The notes below the pieces were generated by a model that did not search any database, was not told the DNA's origin, and saw only the letters and a program-made list of their open reading frames with translations. From NCBI GenBank assembly GCA_030830895.1, contig JAURMC010000002.1:1-64000 (forward strand): DNA of 64,000 nucleotides, in the 5' to 3' direction. Made by a program: the position numbers and the translations under genes. The stretch comes from Crocinitomicaceae bacterium (GTDB lineage: Bacteria; Bacteroidota; Bacteroidia; Flavobacteriales_D; Crocinitomicaceae). This document shows, piece after piece, positions 19,379 through 29,544 of the stretch (its first letter is position 1; each line of letters starts with the position of its first letter).

Positions 19379-20174
19379 TGATGAGCTTAATGCCTGTTAA
19401 CCCTTGGTACGAGAAATTGTTCATTTCCGTTACTTTGGTAAATTCAACGCGTAGTTTTTTATTTAGAAATTGGTCGTTATTTTTCACCATGGCTTCAGCT
19501 AAAGGAAAATTGTTATTATATGCTATTGCAGATTTTTGACCGGTTTTACCTTTTGTGCCTACTATTATGAACTTATATATATCGGTTTCAATATGGCCTT
19601 GATATCTTGTTTCATATGAACCTTTTTGGTTAATAATTTGAATCGCCTTTGTGGGGTCGAAACTAGTTTTTTTAGCACGTACCGCAATGGTTTGATTTAA
19701 TTCATCTTCACTATTTGCTAATTTCGATGCCGTGTAGATTACTTTCTTATTGACCCCGAAATAAGAAAATATTTCACCAAAACCATTCTTATCTTTTTGA
19801 TAATCATTAATTCGTTGTCGTGCAAAAAATAACTCCTTACCACTGAAGTAAAAGTCAGTTTTAATCATTTTGCCATCATTAGCGGATTCTTCCAAAATTA
19901 ATTTAACCACATTTTTCTCGGATGTAAGTAAGGCCGTTACTACAGAGTGGTTCATTCCACCATCCTCATATTCTAGGCTTATTGCCCTGGTTAACCCTTT
20001 TTCACTATCAATTTCTCTAACTAATGAGTCGTAAGAGGCTTGATCAGAAAATGCAAGAGACTCGCTCGCTGCGTTTGGTGTTTCGGTGTCCTCTAAGGAA
20101 ATACGCTTTTCAAATCCTGAGCAACTACTTAAAGATAACGCAATAATAAAAAGAAATAATGCTATTGTTCTCAT
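19368..20174 (-). CDS. Lipoprotein of unknown function, first gene of the barrel/GLPGLI operon
   Basis: This is a 268-residue protein with a clear lipobox (LSLSSC, Cys about residue 18), so it is lipid-anchored in the inner or outer membrane. I recognise no family. The remainder is a mix of beta-strand-like and charged stretches without an enzyme motif. Its coding region overlaps the barrel gene by 11 bases, so it probably works with it as a surface or periplasmic partner. A -7-like box (20199-20206) lies 25 bases upstream of the ATG. Confidence 0.8.
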   Translation of the reverse strand: MRTIALFLFIIALSLSSCSGFEKRISLEDTETPNAASESLAFSDQASYDSLVREIDSEKGLTRAISLEYEDGGMNHSVVTALLTSEKNVVKLILEESANDGKMIKTDFYFSGKELFFARQRINDYQKDKNGFGEIFSYFGVNKKVIYTASKLANSEDELNQTIAVRAKKTSFDPTKAIQIINQKGSYETRYQGHIETDIYKFIIVGTKGKTGQKSAIAYNNNFPLAEAMVKNNDQFLNKKLRVEFTKVTEMNNFSYQGLTGIKLINEK

Positions 20175-20198
20175 TGGTCTACTCTAATAGAATTATTG

Positions 20199-20206
20199 CA
20201 AAGATA
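20199..20206 (-). promoter_or_regulatory. Candidate -7 box of the lipoprotein/barrel/GLPGLI operon
   Basis: TATCTTTG on the minus strand, 24 bases before the ATG at 20174. No good TTTG is seen at the expected -33 distance, so this is weaker than the full promoters. It is divergent from the ruvX -7 box about 40 bases away. Confidence 0.5.
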
Positions 20207-20244
20207 GAATAAACAATAAAGCAGAGAAGTAAATCAATTTACAG

Positions 20245-20252
20245 TATTTTTG
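20245..20252 (+). promoter_or_regulatory. Candidate -7 box of ruvX
   Basis: TATTTTTG ends seven bases before the ruvX ATG at 20260. A -33 box is not evident. If it is used, the leader would be absent or only a few bases long. Confidence 0.5.
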
Positions 20253-20259
20253 TACCAAC

Positions 20260-20667
20260 ATGTTAATAGGTATTGATTTTGGACTTAAACGAACAGGAAT
20301 AGCTATTACTGATTCTTTGATGCTCATTGCATCTCCTTTGTTAATGGTTCCTTCTGAAGATTTAATGTCTTGGATTAAAGCATATCATCTTAAAAACAAG
20401 TTATCTGGAGTGGTATTGGGTTTTCCCTTGTCTGTTGATGGAACGTATACACACCTCACTGAAAATGTGCTGCTTTTGAAATCCGCGATAGAAAAAGAAT
20501 TGTCAGAAATTACGGTGTATTTACAAGACGAGCGTCATTCATCCCAACGTGCCGCTGAGGCAATACATCACTTCGGTAAAAAGAAACACGGAAAAAATAA
20601 AGGAATTGTAGACAAAGTAAGCGCGGCAATTATTTTACAAGATTACCTAAACGAACGTTCGACTTAA
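20260..20667 (+). CDS. ruvX: RuvX/YqgF family Holliday-junction-resolvase-like nuclease
   Basis: This 135-residue RNase H-fold protein of the YqgF/RuvX family is a putative Holliday junction resolvase, also implicated in 16S rRNA 5' end maturation. IDFGLKRTGIAITD (4-17) carries the first acidic residue, GVVLGFP is the second strand, and DERHSSQRA with the later DKVSAAIILQDYL holds the remaining acidic residues. The family usually has about 135-150 residues. def follows 30 bases later, a common pairing. Confidence 0.93.
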   Translation: MLIGIDFGLKRTGIAITDSLMLIASPLLMVPSEDLMSWIKAYHLKNKLSGVVLGFPLSVDGTYTHLTENVLLLKSAIEKELSEITVYLQDERHSSQRAAEAIHHFGKKKHGKNKGIVDKVSAAIILQDYLNERST

Positions 20668-20696
20668 ATCCAACTAATGTATCTTTATTACTCAAT

Positions 20697-21284
20697 ATGA
20701 TATTACCAATAATTGCATATGGTGATCCACTACTAAAAAGGGATTCGGAAGAAATTACGGCAGAATACCCGTCGTTAAGCCTCTTGATTGAAAATATGTT
20801 CGAAACCATGTATCAAGCAAAAGGGGTGGGTTTGGCTGCACCTCAAGTGGGATTAAATATTAGGCTTTTTATTGTAGATGGAGCACCTTTTGCGAATGAA
20901 GAAGGCGAAGAACCTGATCCACGAGCTTTGGGAATGGAGACCTTTAAAAAAGTGTTTATTAATCCTATTATTGAAGAAGAAAGTGGAGAGCTTTGGGCAT
21001 TTCAAGAGGGCTGTCTTTCCATTCCAAAACTTCGAGAAAACGTCCATCGAAAATCAGAGATCTTAATCAGTTATTACGATGAAAAATGGGTTTTTCACGA
21101 AGAACGATTTTCTGGATATGCAGCACGAATCATTCAGCATGAATACGACCATATCGAGGGAATTTTATTTACCGACCGACTCAATCCACTTAAGAAAAAG
21201 CTGGTTCAAAAAAAATTAAAGCAAATTTCAGATGGATTAGTTACTACCGATTACAAATTAAAATTCTACAAATTAAAACGATGA
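20697..21284 (+). CDS. def: Peptide deformylase
   Basis: This metalloenzyme removes the formyl group from nascent N-terminal Met. All three motifs are intact: GVGLAAPQ (43-50), EGCLSIP (104-110) and HEYDH (148-152), with C106 and the two His as metal ligands. The 195 residues fit type 1 enzymes. A TATCTTTA stretch (20680-20687), one mismatch from a -7 box, lies just upstream. The stop overlaps the ATG of the next gene (ATGA). Confidence 0.96.
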   Translation: MILPIIAYGDPLLKRDSEEITAEYPSLSLLIENMFETMYQAKGVGLAAPQVGLNIRLFIVDGAPFANEEGEEPDPRALGMETFKKVFINPIIEEESGELWAFQEGCLSIPKLRENVHRKSEILISYYDEKWVFHEERFSGYAARIIQHEYDHIEGILFTDRLNPLKKKLVQKKLKQISDGLVTTDYKLKFYKLKR

Positions 21285-21856
21285 GATCCTTAGCATGTTT
21301 CGTTTCTTCACTTTTTCTATGTGTTTTACTTTCGTGTAATGAAAGTAATACCTCAACCCCCAAACCCAGGCCTATAGACAAAGAATCTTTGCGAGCTTCT
21401 ATCAAGGAAATGGAAGACTCTTTAAGCAAATCATCGAAATTTTCCTCCAATGGCGCGGCAGTTAACCTAAGCCAGTTAGAATTAATTAATCGCCTGACAG
21501 GGTATTATCGCAATTATCCAGAAGACTCATATTCTGCGGATTGCTTATTCAAAGTACAGATGCTTTATTCGGGGTTAAATGCACACCGAAAAAGTATTGC
21601 ATATGGAGATACCATTTTAATGAAATTCCCTTTTTATAAAAACAAACATTTGGTAATAGAAAGTAATGTGGCTTCTTTGGATATGTTTTTAGAGCCTCGT
21701 GATACGGCAATGATCAGAAAGTATTATAACATGTTGCTATCAGACCATGAGTATCCGAAATTCAAAAAGTCAGAGATTACACGCAGACTTAGGTTTATTC
21801 ACTTATCAATATTAGATTATGCCAATCTGCAGCAAAATCGAAATCTTAAAAAATAG
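21281..21856 (+). CDS. Lipoprotein with helical (TPR-like) repeat
   Basis: This 191-residue protein has a signal peptide and lipobox (VLLSC, Cys about 19). After a Ser/Pro-rich linker it contains helices with a tetratricopeptide-like spacing (YYRNYPEDSYSADCLFKVQMLYSGL, about 71-95). I do not recognise a named family. Translational coupling to def by ATGA suggests co-expression, which is common for conserved hypothetical lipoproteins in this phylum. Confidence 0.75.
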   Translation: MRSLACFVSSLFLCVLLSCNESNTSTPKPRPIDKESLRASIKEMEDSLSKSSKFSSNGAAVNLSQLELINRLTGYYRNYPEDSYSADCLFKVQMLYSGLNAHRKSIAYGDTILMKFPFYKNKHLVIESNVASLDMFLEPRDTAMIRKYYNMLLSDHEYPKFKKSEITRRLRFIHLSILDYANLQQNRNLKK

Positions 21857-21880
21857 GCTGTTAATGATGTGTTAATTTTT

Positions 21881-21911
21881 TTTCAAATGCCGTACATTAG
21901 GGTTATCTTTG
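21881..21911 (+). promoter_or_regulatory. Promoter of the DUF1573 gene
   Basis: TTTC (21881-21884), 19 bases, then TATCTTTG (21904-21911). The -33 box has one mismatch from TTTG and the -7 box is exact. It lies 25 bases before the ATG at 21937. Confidence 0.65.
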
Positions 21912-21936
21912 ATTCAGAAATTTAAACACAAGTACT

Positions 21937-22374
21937 ATGAAAAAATTATTGTTTACGCTCAGTGTTATTTTTGCCTTTTCGGCATTAAACGCACAAACCA
22001 CTATTGAAAAGGGTCCAAAAATCACTTTTTCAAAAGAAGTTCATGATTATGGGAATATTAAATATGATGGAGATCCAAATTGTTCATTTGAATTTACAAA
22101 TACGGGGGATGAGCCTTTGATTATTTCAAATGCCAAAGGATCTTGTGGTTGTACTGTTCCTGAATGGCCGAAAGAACCAATTGCTCCGGGAGCAAAAGGA
22201 ACAATTAAAGTGAAATATGACACAAAACGTTCTGGTCCGATTAACAAAAGCGTTACCATTTCGTCCAATGCGGTAAATGAACCAGAAAAAGTAATTCGAA
22301 TTAAAGGTGAAGTTGGACCGGCTCCTGAATCTGGAGTTCCTGTGAATAACAGCGGTGCGCCAACAAACAACTAA
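21937..22374 (+). CDS. DUF1573 domain secreted protein
   Basis: This is a 145-residue protein with a signal peptide (to about residue 20, ALNAQ) and a single Ig-like DUF1573 domain. VHDYGNIKYDG, FTNTGDEPLIISNAKGSCGCT and PGAKGTIKVKYDT are the usual family phrases. The CGCT pair is conserved in the family. These proteins are abundant in Bacteroidetes and presumed periplasmic or outer-membrane associated; the function is not established. It has its own promoter and a strong terminator, so it is monocistronic. Confidence 0.88.
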   Translation: MKKLLFTLSVIFAFSALNAQTTIEKGPKITFSKEVHDYGNIKYDGDPNCSFEFTNTGDEPLIISNAKGSCGCTVPEWPKEPIAPGAKGTIKVKYDTKRSGPINKSVTISSNAVNEPEKVIRIKGEVGPAPESGVPVNNSGAPTNN

Positions 22375-22391
22375 GATAAAATCTTGTATTG

Positions 22392-22416
22392 AAAGGCTCC
22401 TTCGGGAGCCTTTTTT
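22392..22416 (+). terminator. Intrinsic terminator after the DUF1573 gene
   Basis: A nine-base perfect stem AAAGGCTCC/GGAGCCTTT with a stable TTCG loop (22401-22404) is followed by a run of T to 22416. It lies between convergent genes. The opposite direction lacks a long T run, so it mainly serves the plus strand. Confidence 0.88.
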
Positions 22417-22422
22417 GTTTTA

Positions 22423-23088
22423 TTAGATCCAAGACTTCGTATTCGGTATAGGGGCTTCGAGGGTGATTTTTTCTTTCGTTATCGGATGATTAAATTCCAA
22501 CTTGGCTGCATGCAAAGAAATAGATCCATCCTCATTAGAACGCTTAGCTCCGTATTTTAAATCACCACGAAGCGGGTGGCCAATATAGCCTAATTGACAA
22601 CGAATTTGATGGTGCCTTCCGGTTTCAAGGTTTACTTCAATGAGGGTATATGAATCAAATTGTTTAATGGGCTTAAAGCTCAACTTTGCTTCTTTTCCTT
22701 TCCCTGGTTCTACAACAAAACTTTTATTTTTCGACTCATTTTTTTTTAAATCATGCTTTAGGTTTTGTTCCTTGCTAACGGTGCCGTGAACTAAGGCTAT
22801 ATATGACTTATCCGTTTTTTTTTCTCTAAATTGAGCGTTCATACGCTCTAGGGCTTTACTCGTTTTTGCGAACAAAACTATGCCACTTGTTGGACGGTCC
22901 AAGCGATGTATTATACCGCAAAATACATTGCCAGGTTTTTTATATTTAACTTTTAAAAATGCTTTGATTTCATCGGCAAGACTCGCATCTCCAGTTTTAT
23001 CTCCCTGCACCAGCTGACCTGCCCGTTTGTTAATCCCAATCAAATGATTGTCTTCAAATACAATTTGTTCGGGACTAAATGAATTCAT
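22423..23088 (-). CDS. RluA-family RNA pseudouridine synthase
   Basis: This 221-residue enzyme of the RluA/RluC/RluD family isomerises uridine in rRNA or tRNA. The catalytic motif HRLDRPTSG is at 61-69, with D64 as the nucleophile. ETGRHHQIRCQL and HPLRGDLKYG are the other family segments. There is no N-terminal S4 domain, as in RluA-type or YqcB-like members. The exact target base cannot be read from the sequence. It follows ccsBA after nine bases and is probably co-transcribed. Confidence 0.9.
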   Translation of the reverse strand: MNSFSPEQIVFEDNHLIGINKRAGQLVQGDKTGDASLADEIKAFLKVKYKKPGNVFCGIIHRLDRPTSGIVLFAKTSKALERMNAQFREKKTDKSYIALVHGTVSKEQNLKHDLKKNESKNKSFVVEPGKGKEAKLSFKPIKQFDSYTLIEVNLETGRHHQIRCQLGYIGHPLRGDLKYGAKRSNEDGSISLHAAKLEFNHPITKEKITLEAPIPNTKSWI

Positions 23089-23096
23089 TTGGTCAA

Positions 23097-26000
23097 TTAC
23101 TTGGTTGCAGCTTGGATTTGCTTGTTACGAATCCATGAAACGATGCTCATTATAATAAAGAACACAATGGTCCATGTGAGCCAGGTGGGAAACTTCCCTA
23201 ATCCATCGCCTTGGGCATAGGAATGCAATCCTACCAACATAAAGTTCACACCGAAATAAGTGAAAATAATCGCTGAATACCCCCAAAAAGAGGCCAGATT
23301 AAAAGCAAACTTACTCTTTAATCCTGGGATAAAACGAAAATGTAAAATGATGGCATATACAAGTATTGAAACTAATGCCCAAGTTTCCTTCGGGTCCCAG
23401 CCCCAATATCTACCCCAACTTTCATTAGCCCAAACACCCCCTAAAAACGTTCCAATGGTCAACATAAATACACCAATTGTCATTGTCATTTCACTTACTG
23501 CCGTTATTTGCCCGATTTGATTTTGGACGTTAAGTGAATTCTTTTTGGTTTGAAACAAATAAAAACTCAAGTTTAGTAAACCAAGTACAAATGATAATCC
23601 CAAAAACCCATAACTACCTGTAATTATTGCTACATGGATCATCAACCAATAAGATTTTAATACGGGCACAAGTGGAGTTATTTCGGGATCAAGAAGGTTT
23701 AATTCAGAAACGAATAACATCATGGCTGATAAAATTAATGCCATTGGCATTACTACTTCTACTTTTTTTAAGAATACCCAGCCTGCAATTACTGTTACCC
23801 AGGCAATAAACACAATTGCTTCATAGCCATTACTCCATGGAGCATGTCCTGAAATATACCATCGAAAGCCTAATCCTGTTGCATGATACATGAATATTAG
23901 GGAGCCTAACCCTAAAAATATATTTCGAGTGATTCGTAGTACCTTTTTTCGTTTATCAGAAGGTGTTCCAAAAATTGAAGCAATGTACACAATAAGTAGG
24001 ATTAAGCCGATAAGTAAATAGCTTCTATAAACAGATTTAAAAATTTGAAGCTTATTATATCGTATTTCAAACGCGACTTTACTTGGCGAGGGAACCACAG
24101 ATTTACCCACAGATCGCTGGATTTGTTCCATTTTCCCCAACAGGAAGAGCGCATTAGAATAATTTTGATCTTGGGTTGCTTGGTCTAATGCGGCAAGATA
24201 TTTTAAAGTAACAATGGAGCTAATAGAATCTTCCCCCATAATTTCCATACTCATAGGAACAAACCACTTATTATTTGAATCATTCTTTTTAGGGATAATC
24301 CGCATATATTGCCAACTAATAATTCCCTGGAATACCTCAAATCGTTCGGTGAGTTTAATGAGTTTTTTTTCAAATTCATCTTGAAATTTTTCCGCTTTAG
24401 CATGTGCTGCAGCATATTGAGGCTGGAATTTATATCGCCCATCCGCTTCGATGAGATCGTTAAAGGCACAGTATTTTTTTAAATGTAGTCGCTCACGGAC
24501 TGCAGAAGGAACTAAAATCATTGGACGAGTCATCCAATATTTTCCGTACATGTGTAAACTTAAAATAGTTTGTACGGCGTTATAGGAATTAAATTTGGGC
24601 TCCCCGTGAATCTTTCTGAGTAGTTGGTCACATAGCGTATGCATTGGGATAATCCTGCCGCCTTCATCTTGAACGAGTAAGGACGCGAGTTTTTCTGAAT
24701 GTTTCGCATCGATCACACGATAAATTTTCGAATAGTCGGGTTGATTTCCATGTTGTGCTTGAACAGATAGTCCAATTAACAATAACATTATTGTGAGCGA
24801 CTGTTTTTTAAGTTTTCCTAATTGGTCACTTAATGTTCGAAACCTTCCTTTTGGTGCAAATAACGAAAGAATCATTCCCAAGGCCATCAATAGGTAGCCT
24901 ATATAAGTAATGTTGGTTCCCCATGCATCATGATTCACGCTCAGCCGAGTAGATTCCTCATTTTCTGGTGTTGCAGGATTATCTAAATCATAAGCGGATT
25001 GGAAAAATCTGTATCCGTCATAATCGGTCACGTGGTTCATGAATACGTGACGGTCACTTTTATAATTATTCCGAGGATCTATGATGCTCAAATAACTTTC
25101 AAATGAAGATGGAGATTCAGATCCGGGATATTTTGAAAGTTTAAAATCTTTACAAAATACACTAAAGGGAAGGGGACGTCTAACGGAACCATATTCAAGT
25201 TGAACAAGAAGCCCATTAATCTCAAAATATTCTGGGTCTGGGATGGCATTATGCCCGCCTTTTAGTACAATAGTTTTATTCATCTTTCCAGATGAAACAT
25301 TCACCGTAAGGTAATCGGAACCTTGATTTTTCATTTTCGCTTTTATGCGTGTCTTATAGGCATGATAAAAAACATTTTTTAATACAAATTGATTGGTTCC
25401 TGATTGATATAAGGTTTTAAGGTTGGCGTCAATCCATATGTTTTTCGGAATGTAAGTGTAGGCTGAATCGGGAATTGGAGCCCCTGTTCTTCTCGCTTCT
25501 ATCATCAATGTCATGGGGAGCATTCGTAGTTCAACCGAAGTTTTTAACTTGATTCTATCTCCATGTAATTTAAATGCAACGCCCTCTTTTGCCTCCGTAC
25601 CATATGACAAAGGCAGGGATCCTGCTAATAACTTGTCTCCATTAGTCAGGTAGTTTGATTTCATTTGACCAATAACCACATCTAATACAGCCTCAGGTCT
25701 TTTTTTATCAAAAGCAATCGTATCTATGGCATTAGAAATAAAATCCTTGTAAGCAATAGCCAAGGTTTTTGAACCATGGTTAATTTCATGATTAAATGAA
25801 TTATTCACCATGCTCCAATCCGACATCCAAGCGGGATACGCAAGTACTTTCGGTTCTTTTGGATCGCTGATAGAAACCAAAAGTTTAGGATCAGAGGTGT
25901 AAATATAATCAACGGCGGTTCCCTCTCGAATAACAGCTAATCCTTCATATCCTGTATATCGTGTGATTGCCGCACCAACCATGATAATTAGAAACGCTAT

Positions 26001-26246
26001 GTGAAAACTTAATAGGGCAATTTTTTCACGCTGCCACATCTTATAATTAATGATGTTTACAATCATTGCAATGGAAAGATAGGCGAGGAGGGTTGTGAAC
26101 CAAGGGGCATTGTAAATTAGTATTTTTGCCGCTTGTACTCCATGCACGGATTCAATAAAGGTAGCGATTCCAATGGCAATAAGGAACACAAATAAACCAA
26201 GTGCCACCAGACGCATTGAAAATACTATTTTTGTTATTCGTTCCAT
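23097..26246 (-). CDS. ccsA: Cytochrome c biogenesis protein, ResB-CcsA fusion
   Basis: This 1049-residue integral membrane protein of system II cytochrome c maturation fuses the ResB/CcsB part (N-terminal membrane segments, then a large periplasmic region) to CcsA/ResC at the C-terminus (roughly 770-1040). The heme-handling WWD-type motif WGRYWGWDPKETWAL is present near residue 950, and external His residues flank it. A Bacteroidetes-specific central region (about 500-740) precedes the CcsA part. It exports heme and ligates it to apocytochromes on the periplasmic face. A TATTTTTG box (26263-26270) precedes it. Confidence 0.92.
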   Translation of the reverse strand: MERITKIVFSMRLVALGLFVFLIAIGIATFIESVHGVQAAKILIYNAPWFTTLLAYLSIAMIVNIINYKMWQREKIALLSFHIAFLIIMVGAAITRYTGYEGLAVIREGTAVDYIYTSDPKLLVSISDPKEPKVLAYPAWMSDWSMVNNSFNHEINHGSKTLAIAYKDFISNAIDTIAFDKKRPEAVLDVVIGQMKSNYLTNGDKLLAGSLPLSYGTEAKEGVAFKLHGDRIKLKTSVELRMLPMTLMIEARRTGAPIPDSAYTYIPKNIWIDANLKTLYQSGTNQFVLKNVFYHAYKTRIKAKMKNQGSDYLTVNVSSGKMNKTIVLKGGHNAIPDPEYFEINGLLVQLEYGSVRRPLPFSVFCKDFKLSKYPGSESPSSFESYLSIIDPRNNYKSDRHVFMNHVTDYDGYRFFQSAYDLDNPATPENEESTRLSVNHDAWGTNITYIGYLLMALGMILSLFAPKGRFRTLSDQLGKLKKQSLTIMLLLIGLSVQAQHGNQPDYSKIYRVIDAKHSEKLASLLVQDEGGRIIPMHTLCDQLLRKIHGEPKFNSYNAVQTILSLHMYGKYWMTRPMILVPSAVRERLHLKKYCAFNDLIEADGRYKFQPQYAAAHAKAEKFQDEFEKKLIKLTERFEVFQGIISWQYMRIIPKKNDSNNKWFVPMSMEIMGEDSISSIVTLKYLAALDQATQDQNYSNALFLLGKMEQIQRSVGKSVVPSPSKVAFEIRYNKLQIFKSVYRSYLLIGLILLIVYIASIFGTPSDKRKKVLRITRNIFLGLGSLIFMYHATGLGFRWYISGHAPWSNGYEAIVFIAWVTVIAGWVFLKKVEVVMPMALILSAMMLFVSELNLLDPEITPLVPVLKSYWLMIHVAIITGSYGFLGLSFVLGLLNLSFYLFQTKKNSLNVQNQIGQITAVSEMTMTIGVFMLTIGTFLGGVWANESWGRYWGWDPKETWALVSILVYAIILHFRFIPGLKSKFAFNLASFWGYSAIIFTYFGVNFMLVGLHSYAQGDGLGKFPTWLTWTIVFFIIMSIVSWIRNKQIQAATK

Positions 26247-26262
26247 TGGATTTTATTTGTTA

Positions 26263-26270
26263 CAAAAATA
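26263..26270 (-). promoter_or_regulatory. Candidate -7 box of ccsA
   Basis: TATTTTTG on the minus strand, 16 bases before the ATG at 26246. No TTTG at the expected -33 distance. Confidence 0.5.
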
Positions 26271-26313
26271 CGCATTGCCGTGCGGATTGCCATCTTTTTC
26301 TAATATTTGTGTC

Positions 26314-27237
26314 ATGAAAATCAGTATATTTTTCTTAAGCTTTTCGCTTTCATTTATGGGCTATGCTCAAGTTAATCCATTTGTCTGGCAACGCTCAAAT
26401 TATCAACCAACCACTGGAGAGCTTTATGAATCTACTTTGAGGCAAGGTTATCTTAATGGACGCATGATACGAGTTTGGATTCCCAAAGAATATAAAAACA
26501 CAAATAAACCATACGAAGTTGTTTATTTTCATGACGGCCAAATGCTTTTTGATTCGAGTTCAACTTGGAATCATCAGTCTTGGGATCTTGCCAATTCAGC
26601 GAGGAAATATCTCTCCAAAAAACATTGTATTTTGGTTGGAATTGACAACGATCCAGATAATCGATACGCTGAGTTTTTTCCTTCTCCTATTTATTCAGCC
26701 CTACCTGTGAGTGTTCAGCTTACTTTGCGTGATTCTTTGTGGAATGGATTGCCTAAGTTTGATGCATATGCTAATGCGCTCATCAAGGAAGTTTTCCCCC
26801 TAATTGAAACGCATTGGAACGTTTACCCCGGGGGTATGCATCGAATCATGGCGGGATCCAGTATGGGAGCAATAGCTTCATTGACATTTTTATTAACCAA
26901 CCCTTCTGAGATTTCAGATATAGCATGCCTTTCAATTCATCTGCCCCTTATAAATTATTGGATTTTCGGTAACCGATATAAAGAGACTTTGGCAGCTGCT
27001 TTTAATGAATTTATTTTATTGAATTCAGTAAATCTGAAAAATAAGCGCATTTATATTGATCGAGGCGACCAATCTCTTGATGCGGCTTATGCGGCGTATT
27101 TTCCTGCATTTGAATCAGCATTAAATTCCTGCATTTCGGAAAATAAGGTAATCATAAAATTGATTTCTAATTCAGGCCATTCCGAGCGTGATTGGGCAGC
27201 GCGAATAGGCCCAATTTTAAAAACCATCATTAAATAG
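26314..27237 (+). CDS. Secreted esterase of the esterase D / PF00756 type
   Basis: This is a 307-residue alpha/beta hydrolase with a signal peptide (to about residue 19, GYAQ). The nucleophile elbow is GSSMG with S183. VYFHDGQMLFD (about 70-80) and a late NSGHSERDW (His about 289) complete the expected triad region. I chose ATG 26314 rather than an in-frame upstream start at 26173, because this Met begins an excellent signal peptide and the extra 47 residues would be read through the ccsA promoter and start. The substrate is unknown: relatives act on siderophore esters, carbohydrate esters or thioesters. Confidence 0.85.
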   Translation: MKISIFFLSFSLSFMGYAQVNPFVWQRSNYQPTTGELYESTLRQGYLNGRMIRVWIPKEYKNTNKPYEVVYFHDGQMLFDSSSTWNHQSWDLANSARKYLSKKHCILVGIDNDPDNRYAEFFPSPIYSALPVSVQLTLRDSLWNGLPKFDAYANALIKEVFPLIETHWNVYPGGMHRIMAGSSMGAIASLTFLLTNPSEISDIACLSIHLPLINYWIFGNRYKETLAAAFNEFILLNSVNLKNKRIYIDRGDQSLDAAYAAYFPAFESALNSCISENKVIIKLISNSGHSERDWAARIGPILKTIIK

Positions 27238-27239
27238 AA

Positions 27240-27257
27240 AGTCCCGCATGCGGGACT
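27240..27257. terminator. Perfect 18-base palindrome, probable bidirectional terminator hairpin
   Basis: AGTCCCGCATGCGGGACT starts three bases after the esterase stop. There is only a weak T-rich stretch on either side, so it may be a weak terminator or an mRNA-stabilising 3' hairpin. Confidence 0.45.
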
Positions 27258-27306
27258 CTATGTAGACATCTCTTACTATCCGTATTCCGGGAAGCAAGAA
27301 ACGAGG

Positions 27307-27329
27307 AAGCGTCCCACTTGAGGACGCTT
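27307..27329. terminator. Second hairpin between the esterase gene and groEL
   Basis: An eight-base stem AAGCGTCC/GGACGCTT (27307-27314 with 27322-27329) with a seven-base loop. On the minus strand it lies 92 bases beyond the groEL stop with a modest pyrimidine-rich tail. It could end the groESL transcript, but the T run is poor. Confidence 0.4.
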
Positions 27330-27420
27330 TAAGTTCGAAATTAGTATTTCTTTCGGTTAGATTACCCCAATTTTCACAAATTTCTTTGACTTGTATTGAA
27401 GATAGGGGATCTTTTCAAAC

Positions 27421-29079
<1,659 letters not shown>

Positions 29080-29103
29080 TTATTAATTTTTAGATTGATT
29101 ACA

Positions 29104-29379
29104 TTAAAACACACCGTAGATATCAGATTCCCGCATGATTAAATAAGTGTTAGTCCCAATTTTTATTTCTGTACCAGAATACTGACCATATAACACTTCA
29201 TCACCGACACTAAGGGTCATCGGTTCATCTTTTTTACCTGTGCCTACCGCAACTACTTTGCCTTTTAGTGGTTTTTCCTTTGCGGTATCTGGGATGATAA
29301 TACCACTCGCTGTTTTTTGCTCTGCTGGCGCCGGCTCTACCAGAACGCGATCCGCCAATGGTTTAAACTTTACTGACAT
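29104..29379 (-). CDS. groS: Co-chaperonin GroES (10 kDa)
   Basis: This 91-residue heptameric lid of GroEL starts with [17 protein letters not shown] and has the mobile-loop region with [12 protein letters not shown] (about 22-33). It also has [14 protein letters not shown]. An upstream secG terminator separates it from the secG operon. No convincing TTTG/TAnnTTTG promoter was found in the 80 bases before the ATG, so control may use another sigma factor or a divergent box. Confidence 0.98.
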   Translation of the reverse strand: MSVKFKPLADRVLVEPAPAEQKTASGIIIPDTAKEKPLKGKVVAVGTGKKDEPMTLSVGDEVLYGQYSGTEIKIGTNTYLIMRESDIYGVF

Positions 29380-29460
29380 AATTTATTTAATTTTAAGAAT
29401 ACATCTCATCTTCTCGAATTTCATACCATTGAGTGTAATTGAGACAAATTTTCCATGATT

Positions 29461-29488
29461 AAAAAAAAATGTCAGCATGTGCTGACAT
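29461..29488 (-). terminator. Intrinsic terminator of the secG operon
   Basis: A perfect nine-base stem ATGTCAGCA/TGCTGACAT (29480-29488 with 29469-29477) is followed on the minus strand by a nine-base T run (29469-29461). It separates secG from groES. Confidence 0.88.
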
Positions 29489-29544
29489 ACTGACATTATT
29501 CTTACGTATCTTATCACTTCTAGTGGGAGTGTGTAGTTTTACCC

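Noticed and set aside
26173-26313. 47-residue N-terminal extension of the esterase
   Set aside because: It runs through the ccsA start and promoter; the Met at 26314 begins a good signal peptide.
27240-27257. Perfect palindrome as a regulator operator site
   Set aside because: It lies between two converging genes with no promoter nearby, so a 3' hairpin is the simpler reading.
29380-29460. CIRCE heat-shock operator before groES
   Set aside because: No TTAGCACTC/GAGTGCTAA inverted repeat is present.
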